From Hyalella azteca (Eukaryota; Arthropoda; Malacostraca; Amphipoda; Hyalellidae), in NCBI RefSeq assembly GCF_000764305.2, contig NW_025939499.1, positions 1-64,000 on the forward strand: DNA of 64,000 nt. The letters are read 5' to 3'. The translations under genes and the position numbers were made by a program. The notes beneath the pieces were generated by a model that saw nothing but the letters and a program-made list of their open reading frames with translations, was not told where the DNA came from and ran no database searches. Positions within the stretch are counted from its first letter, which is position 1. Each line of letters starts with the position of its first letter. Shown here one piece after another: positions 56,474 to 64,000 of the stretch.

Positions 56474-56798
56474 CTATTTTTGACTTCTCTGGCGGGTATT
56501 AGGACGTCCAGGTTTCTTAGTAGTCTCAGCAACAGAGGCTAATATTGCCTTCTCCTTACAGCCTTTCCTAATAGGACCCAAAACAGGGCTAGGAGTAGGA
56601 GGTGATGCTACAGACAACATATTTATTTTACTTCCTCTGCGGCCACGGCGCTTACCAGGAGAGACTGATACCCAATCCTTGCTACCCGCTCCATCCTCAC
56701 CAGACATATCTGAATCAGAGACCAATTTAAAGTTATCCACACCTAGACATGAACCGAGATCTTCATCACCAGAACAAACACCTGCATCAGGATTAGGT
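56474..56798 (-). pseudogene. LINE ORF1 fragment, C-terminal part
   Basis: This frame immediately precedes the endonuclease frame on the same strand (about 11 bp apart) and ends PGRPNTRQRSQK, with acidic and basic stretches (SDSDMSGEDGAGSKDW, SPGKRRGRRGSK). Its position suggests the end of ORF1 of the same element. It is truncated by adapter at 56799. Confidence 0.6.
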
Positions 56799-56836
56799 CT
56801 GTCTCTTATACACATCTAGATGTGTATAAGAGACAG
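56799..56836. other. full Nextera junction adapter (artefact)
   Basis: Third copy of the 38-bp adapter palindrome. Block copy 2 begins at the next base. Confidence 0.95.
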
Positions 56837-57039
56837 CAAGAACCCCAACCCGGAAAATTGTTGGCTTATACGGCAAAAATCCACCGGTGATGGCATTTCT
56901 GGCTGAGAAAAATTGTGGAACGTCGGCGACGGCTGATTTTTTATCTAATTTGTGCTCGTCGTTTGCAGAGAAATTATGAAACTTCCTCTGAAAAATCAAG
57001 AGCATTCGTGCAGTTATTCGCGCTGAAATGTATATTTCA

Positions 57040-57495
57040 TTTCATTTAACTAAATGCCCATTTCAGCGCGAATAATTGCATGTGTTACGTATATTCGTTT
57101 GGCGAAGGAATACACGATTTTTCGTTCAGTTGTCTTTATAAATCAGTTTCTGTAAACAAACAATATACAAAGGTAAAAATGGTTACATAAAACTAGTATT
57201 GCACATAAGGTATGATCAAGAAGTAAAATAATTTATTTCGAACATATAACACGATAAAAGTCAAATATACACGTTACACGGATATTCAGAATTTAAACAT
57301 ACGTACCAAACATTTCCTTCTTTACAGTCTTGAGCACCGCAACTGACGCTATAGATGCTTTTAAAATCGAACTAAAGTAAAATGTCGGTGACGCGCATGC
57401 ATCAGGCGTACGAAATATACAATAGAAGTGCATTTGAGAACCAGGAATTCAACAGCATGTATGATTCTGATTTTTCATCTGATGAAATTGAAAAT
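57040..57495. mobile_element. insertion specific to block copy 2
   Basis: Relative to copy 1, about 450 bp are inserted between gttattcgcgctgaaatg and gccggaaataactg. The left end shows inverted sequence (cgctgaaatg/catttcagcg). Inside, the frame from 57382 starts MSVTRMHQAYEIYNRSAFEN and has an acidic DSDFSSDE stretch, reminiscent of piggyBac-type transposase N termini. The identity is weak. Confidence 0.35.
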
Positions 57496-57905
57496 AGGTA
57501 CATTTTGCCGGAAATAACTGTCTGTGCGATTTTTATTTTTCCAGGCAATCAAACCCAATTTTTTTTAGCTCTGTTCGATTTAACAAGGGAAGTTTTAGAA
57601 AATTGCGTCCTCTTTCTATTTACCCCAACAGTTTATTTGATGATTTGATGCCAAGTAAACTAGATACATAATTAAAATATCTGATTTTATATTAGTAAAC
57701 TTCGCTGTTCCTGTGACCGTGCGCCAGTTTCATCCTCCAGACCACATATAAAATATACAGCGCTGCACCATACAATTCATGTGTATACTCTCGTCAGTCT
57801 CGTGTATATACTGAAGTTATTCAGGAGTAAATATCAGATCAGATATTAAACTTAAAATATTGGATATCATTGAATAGTAAATATCAGACTCCCTGTCAAT
57901 ACGTT

Positions 57906-58116
57906 ACTGGTCACATGAGGTCACATGAGGTCACATGAGGTCACATGAGGTCACATGAGGTCACATGAGGTCACATGAGGTCACATAAGATCACATGAGG
58001 TTTCATGAGGTCACATGAGATCACATGAGGTTACATGAGGTCACATGAGGTCACATGAGGTCACATGAGGTCACATGAGGTCACATGAGGTCACATGAGG
58101 TCACATGAGGTCACAC
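57906..58116 (+). repeat. array of about 20 AGGTCA-type half-sites, DR4 spacing
   Basis: Partner of the 48996 array, but twice as long: about 20 ten-base units, most with perfect aggtca and CATG spacers, and four or five units decayed (aagatca, aggttt, agatca, aggtta). Confidence 0.95.
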
Positions 58117-58589
58117 ACGTAATTTGGCTAGAAGCAATTATTTGTCAAAGTTAATACTCAACATCATAACCTTTAACTCGCGCAATATCACTTGGTAACT
58201 GGTCTCTAAACATGTAACTTAGAATAAATCATTTAATTATCTAGGCTTACGTGTCTAACTTACAGCGAGCAGCCTTACGAACTGGTCAATTTAAGTGCTA
58301 GCAATAAGCAATACACCAATTTCTTATGCGCAGATTCAACATTCTAGCAATTATAGAATATCCAATTCCTGCGTCTCTACGCGCCTGCAGCTACACTCAC
58401 CCTGTCGCCTCCTGATTATCCTTCCTGACACCGAGGGCAACTTCCATAAAAGTTTTTCTAGACTAAATTTCTGTTTTTCGACCGCAAAAAATCGTGAATA
58501 AATTGTGCTAACGCGAAGGAATTTTTTCTATACCGAGGAATTTTTCTGATGCATGATGGTCGTTACGCATCAGTGACAGCTGACAGTGC

Positions 58590-58740
58590 CACACGGCGAC
58601 ACGCAGCACGCAGACCACACGGCGGCGCTGCCACACGCAGCACGCAGACCACACGGTGACGCTGCCACACGGCGGTGCTGCCACACGCAGCACGCAGACC
58701 ACACGGCGCCATGCACACGGCATTTGCGTGTCACATCGCA
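58590..58740. repeat. 34-bp minisatellite (copy 2)
   Basis: The same cacgcagcacgcagaccaca unit as at 53055, with about three units. Confidence 0.93.
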
Positions 58741-60200
58741 CGGTGCGCCGTATTTTAATATCGTTATTTAAAAATTAAAATTCGAATCACAGCTAATATT
58801 ATTTTGTAATATTTTCTTCATTCAGGCCCACAAGTTAAAAGTAGCAATTGTTAGTCATCTGCAGCAAAACCATCCTGCGGAATAAAGTTTTTTTGGATAC
58901 AATTGTTTGCAAAAATTCAAGAGTTCTATGCAGCCATGTTCTTTTATTCATTTATACTTGTATGAATATTTGTGTAGTTTGGCAGAAGCTGTTCTTTGAT
59001 GCAGGTTTCATTGAAAACCAGAGAGTATTTCTTATTGACAATTTTCTTATTGTTTTTCTCTATTCGGCGAATTAGGCTCTTGATAGGAACTGAAAAGTCA
59101 AATATCAGGTTTCTATAAGGGACATTTCATTATAATTTACGACGTTTCGCATTCAACTTCATTCATTATCAAGTATAGGAAGAGTTTCGCAACAACTGAA
59201 TTTGAAATTTTGAAATGACATTAGTACAAACATAGGTATTATGGATACAGATTGGAATCAAAGCCAAAAATAATTGATAATAAGAAAATTGTCAATAAGA
59301 AATACTCTCTGGTCTTCAATGAAACTTGTATGAATGCAGATGTGTGATAATATCTTCACTTTCAATATACTCACAAATAATGCAGGCCTAATGTCAGGAT
59401 TTACAGCAAAGCTTTGGAAATATTTGAATTAGACAAATGTCATGGCAGAGCTCGAAGCTGTTCACAATAAATGTTATCCCGAGCACAGCTAGCAATGAGT
59501 GAGGCGTTAACAGCGCCGTGTTTGCAAAGGTATTAGGATTTAAGTAAAATAAACGAATAGAATATATCGTTATTGATTAACAGAATATGAAAGTATTAAA
59601 ATATACATTATACAAATATATACAAATGTGAAAGCAGAATATGCTTTAGTCCTTCATGGAATACATCATGGAATCTTTTGTTTTTGATACCCACGTTGCA
59701 GCCTATAGGGAAACGAATAATTTGCGGCTTATAGGTAAACGAAATATAGGACGTTGCTTCCTTATTCTCAATGAGAAAGGAATAATTTCATTTCTATACG
59801 TGTTGTAATATTTGAAATCCTAATGCCTTGATTGAGTAGCTAAATGGAATAATTCCCGTCACTATAATTACACTATTATTTTCACCTGACATCAAACTTT
59901 TAGAACCAGTTGATTTTTTTCTAGTTGATGATCTAGAAAAAACTCGAATTTTTTAAGCTAAACACAACTTCGATCACAATTATGAACCTCCGTGAGCCAT
60001 GCAGCTCAACTATACCAAGTGACCCCAGACCTCTGACGGAAGTGGCGCCCCGCTTGTTCACTTATTCCTAATCACATTAAGGAATAAATTCCTTCAGTTA
60101 CAATCTTTATTATTCCCACATGACGGCTGATGCATGGTGCATATACCTGCCCGTCCTGCGTACGGAAGGCTTTCTGCGGCAGCGAAGCGTGAGCTGTTGA
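58741..60200. other. no gene seen (block copy 2)
   Basis: Contains an inverted pair: aaccagagagtatttcttat at about 59018 and its complement near 59295 (ataagaaatactctctggt), flanking about 280 bp. This hairpin-forming segment is absent from copy 1 (about 53520) and looks like a small fold-back insertion. Confidence 0.5.
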
Positions 60201-60204
60201 TATT

Positions 60205-60340
60205 AAATGCATATGCTGATGTACAAGTGTACGTGTAGCGTTACTAAATTATCATGTTAACGTACAAGTGTACATGTAGCGTTATTAAGTACACATGTTG
60301 ATGTGCAAGTGTACTTTTAGCGTTATTAAGCGCACATGTT
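60205..60340. repeat. 41-bp minisatellite (copy 2), 3 units
   Basis: Shorter, more diverged version of the 54552 array. Confidence 0.85.
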
Positions 60341-61059
60341 GGTTAGTAATTGATAGCTGCGTGTGTTTTGAAGTTCCGTTTAAATACAAAAGTAATTATG
60401 TCTAATAGATTAGCATTACTAGACAAAGTCAAGCTTACGAGGGTTGAATTTAAAGATCCTTTGATGACATTTAACCCTAAATTGCTTACTTGCTTCATGT
60501 AATGGGGAATTTCTGAAACTAACGCTTTGCGGCGTATTAAGCTCATGCATATCGGACAGCGAAGCTGTTGAATTAACGCCACACTAATATTATGAAGAAT
60601 ATTTTTGGTTAAATCGTATTTTCATATCGCAATTTCCAAAGTCAATTTCATTCAGCGTTGGATAATACCATATGTCTCCTCATATAAACCTCATTTAGGT
60701 AAAGTTATATATTAACAAAAATGTTCTCTTACAGTCGTATTATCAAAAGTCAATCGTTATACGCAAAATTGAGGCGACGAACAAAATTCGTAAATATTTA
60801 AATAAAATTACCCTGTTGAAAACTTCGAAAATTTTTTTTGAATAAGTGTGTCCTATATGTTCATGTAGGATTTGTAAATTTAATTGCATAATAAACTTAC
60901 AGCGAGTGTTATAAAATAGTAGAGAATGCATAAGCTGCATAATGTTAACATTTTAATTTGAAAACTCTTTTGCATTCCCCACATTTGAGAACATATATGA
61001 GCAGATGTTAAATTATTCAATCATGAGTTCACCAAGGTTGTCTGTTATTACCCCAAACA

Positions 61060-61192
61060 TACAAGCCTAAACTTATACGAAATGTAAATTGGGATTGTAC
61101 GTAATGCGTATCGTACACATCATACGATACGTAAGTTGGGGTTATACGTAACACGTATCTTACGCATCATACGATACGTAAATTGAGATTCA
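61060..61192. repeat. about 63-bp tandem repeat, 2 units
   Basis: acacatcatacgatacgtaa and ttgggattgtacgtaa-type sequence is repeated twice. Not found in copy 1. Confidence 0.85.
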
Positions 61193-61629
61193 GCCTTTTG
61201 CGCTAATCGAGTGAACTGCATGCAAAATATTGCAACATATTAGAGCAACACATTTCTTCACGTTGCAAAATCAATTTAACAGAAACCTGTTGGCACTGAC
61301 TATAAGGCGAATTATTTAAATGCTTTTGAAATAAAAAGTTGTATAAAACTGAAGGATCGATATGTGGTGGATTAGTTGTTCGCAGTGCAATTCTTCATAC
61401 TATTTTGCGCGCTTTAAAAACATCGCCAGAGGTGAACAAAAGATCCGACGAAATTTCCCAGCCATAATGTCCCATAGTTCGAATTATTTCGATAGTTTTT
61501 GGACGGATAAATAGAAAATCAGTGGCCTTTAAGGCGAATCCAAAACCACGATAATCTGAGGTATGCAGCAACTCTACATTATTTGCGCTTACTCAGCTTT
61601 GTGCACCTGCGTAAAAGGCGTTACTCTGG

Positions 61630-61735
61630 CCATGCACAATGTTCATAGAGACTAACGTCTGTGTTATAGGGACGCATGACAATGTTCATAGAGACTAACG
61701 TCTGTGTTATAGGGACGCATGACAATGTTCATAGA
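61630..61735. repeat. 43-bp tandem repeat, about 2.5 units (2 in copy 1)
   Basis: caatgttcatagagactaac and gtctgtgttatagggacgca recur. The copy 1 version at 56075-56150 stops at the adapter. Confidence 0.9.
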
Positions 61736-61740
61736 GACGT

Positions 61741-63440
61741 GTGACAAAGACCACTTTGTGACAACTTGGCTCGTCCCAGCGGGTGAGGCGGGCTGGCTAA
61801 CGAGATCATCTGCTCGCTGTGACAAGTGGAGCGCTGACGCGAAAACTCCAATAGTGAAGCAACCTGACCGACCAGCGCCCCATGCTGCGCTGGGAGTGAG
61901 ATGTACAAAAGGGAATTTACTGCTGGAATTTTAAAGGCACAAATTGAATTTGCGCTGACGTGGTAAGAGGTGGAAGCTTGACTTTGAATTAATATTATTA
62001 GAGATTGTGCATTGTGCATTACCGTTCCAATGATTTGAACAACTTGCCGACTGCCTCCTTTTGCATGTAGAACGGATGTAGGGTGCGAAGTAAATGCAAC
62101 CTTTGAACCCAAAATGAATTGAGAATAAAAGCTTTCAGGCCGATGTAAATCAATATAGAAATGACCAAATGGAATTTTTAATTTATCATATTAGACCTGA
62201 AGTGACATTATTCCTCAGAGGATATAGTATACCTATGATGGAATGAAGTTTTAGTAATTGGTGTGGAAAGACAGGTGCATTTATTAAGCTAAATTCTTAC
62301 AATTATTTCTTACGGAATATCACACTTTTCGGTGTAATTTTAAACGCATATACAACTTCATAAACAATATAAAAGATGGAATTTAACTCACCATTGTCAA
62401 CGGTAAAGTTATGACGTGTAAATTAAAACAAGATTTTCAAATCTACCTAGCTCCGAAAAAAGAATAACTTATTAGAGAAATGACGATTAACCCTTATTAT
62501 AAAAATCAGCGGAAAGCATATCTATCCAGCATCCGCCAGCTGGGACTTGATACGTCACCATTTATCATCAGCAGGAACATAATCAATTAAACTTCAGCAT
62601 ATCAGCTGCATAACGGAGCTGCAAGCAACCGCTTCACAGAACGTATTTATCGCCTCATATTCGCGATGATCGATGATTTAAAAAAAATGAGGTCCCGTAC
62701 CAGATACCATTCCGAAAATGAGCCTCCAATTCTTCATTAGAATTGTAACTGGTACGGCAATAATCATTAAATTTTTTAGCTCCGTCTTAGAAAAATCAGA
62801 ATTGACTGGAATTTATTAACTATGTTAAATCAGGAAGAAATACAGAAGTTCTCCTATTTCGAATAAACTCTCCAGCAATGCAACCAAAATAACACAATTT
62901 TTAATGACATATATTTTCGAACATGAATTGGATAACTGTCTGTCGTGCTAATCGCTCACAGGATAAATTCAATTCATGGGGGAACTTCAGTTGAATTTCA
63001 AAATTAGGATTCTAGCAGCTAAGTCTGCATGGATATTAATTCACAAGTCGATTTCGTATATATAATTGCATGACATGATTTTCCTTTCATTAGTAATATC
63101 GTGCACAGATAAATTAAACACACATGAGCTCGCATTTTTAAGGCTGGCATATAGATTGCATCTTTTTCTACGCAACTATAAATGCTCTACTCAACACATT
63201 ATTTATGTTCGAGCATAATTTTTCTCTTCCCTTATTTATTTAAAGATGTTTGTAATGTAAATGGTTAGGATATCGCAAAGCATTCGTTACTGGAGCTTAT
63301 TAAGAAACCTTCTTTGAAGCTCTCATGTTCTCAAAAGCCGCAATTTTTTAACGACCTTCGCTTGAGTTGTTCAGGACATTCTTTTGTTGAATCTGCCTCT
63401 GCTGCAGCAACGGTGAGCGGCAGCGTTGAGATCCTATAGC
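61741..63440. other. no gene seen
   Basis: The minus-strand frame at 61729-62112 is moderately long but shows no recognisable motif and starts inside the tandem repeat. I leave it uncalled. Confidence 0.45.
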
Positions 63441-63441
63441 G

Positions 63442-63870
63442 AACTGTAGGTATGTTCACCAATTTAATTTGGTAAGCCGGACCAACTGTAGGTATGTTCA
63501 CCAATTTAATTTGGTAAGCCGGACCAACTGTAGGTATGTTAACCAATTTAATTTGGTAAGCCGGACCAACTGTAGGTATGTTAACCAATTTAATTCGGTA
63601 AGCCATACCAACTGTAGGCATGTTAACCAATTTAATTTGGTAAGCCTGACCAACTGTAGGCATGTTAACCAATTTAAACTGGTAATTCCTGTTACTGTTA
63701 GCATGTTAGCAAATTATATGTTTAATTTTATAACTGTTCGCATGTTAACCAATTTGAACTGACAATTTTTGTAACCGACGATATTTTAACTAATTTAAAC
63801 TGTTCAGCCTTGTAACTTTAGGCATTTTAACCAATCTGAACAGGTAACTCAGGCCAATTGCGGGAAATTT
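63442..63870. repeat. 42-bp minisatellite, about 10 units
   Basis: The unit aactgtaggtatgttaacca (plus atttaatttggtaagccggacc) is near perfect in the first six copies and decays to the right. Confidence 0.95.
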
Positions 63871-64000
63871 ATTCAACTAACAACCACTGAAAATCTAAAT
63901 CATCTAATAAATCGTTTCATACTCCTTAGCGAAGTGGTTACACCTTCTACTTCAACAACTGACTTGGTTTAAGCTTATTTTGGCAGCCGCTGGTCTGAGT

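Larger units (their letters stand above)
56837..61740. repeat. block copy 2 of the long duplication
   Basis: Collinear with 48398-56151 but lacking the 49.3-53.0 kb segment, and with shorter minisatellites. It carries an extra insertion at about 57040-57495. Confidence 0.88.

Overview
This window is eukaryotic nuclear DNA: AT-rich, with long spliced introns and very many minisatellites and small inverted-repeat transposons. There are no operons or bacterial signals. The only protein-coding locus I can name with confidence is an NK2.1-class homeobox gene (orthologue of scarecrow / NKX2-1). Its features and the transposon families fit an arthropod. A malacostracan crustacean such as an amphipod is my best guess, but that is inference, not something read from the sequence.

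Layout. 1-1.24 kb: the 5' coding end of a minus-strand gene that leaves the window at position 1 (two exons that join in frame; HYLS1-like, tentative). 1.7-10.2 kb: a cluster of terminal-inverted-repeat and fold-back elements. It includes a relic of a Tc1/mariner-type transposase and a LINE ORF1 relic split by a fold-back element. 10-23 kb: mostly non-coding, with minisatellites, one short MITE and a GC/CCAAT-rich promoter-like patch near 13.95 kb. 23.0-37.4 kb: the scarecrow gene on the plus strand. Six coding exons join in consistent phase to give a 481-residue protein with an N-terminal TN motif, the NK2 homeodomain, the NK2-specific domain, a His/Gln-rich stretch and a C terminus ending GRNW. 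37.5-48.2 kb: duplicated sequence, a mariner-like inverted-repeat element, minisatellites and an assembly gap (42683-43611). 48.4-61.7 kb: two divergent copies of one long block, separated by a LINE fragment. 61.7-64 kb: non-coding, ending in another minisatellite.

The most striking observation is that scarecrow carries short tandem duplications exactly on its gene-boundary signals. The start codon plus TN-coding segment is triplicated (96-bp unit), giving two upstream mini-ORFs that encode near-copies of the TN motif. The exon 2 acceptor is duplicated (46 bp apart). The donor inside the homeodomain is triplicated (52 and 100 bp apart). The 3' region is duplicated (320 bp). Every alternative splice site would shift the frame. 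The second striking pattern is a pair of arrays of AGGTCA half-sites spaced as perfect DR4, the nuclear-receptor layout, in the two copies of the 48-61 kb block.

Caution about assembly. Three full Nextera junction adapters (43759, 56151, 56799) and one half adapter (16903) are present. The half adapter is joined to 17 bases copied from 23.6 kb. The order and duplication of sequence near these points, and around the N runs, may be artefactual.
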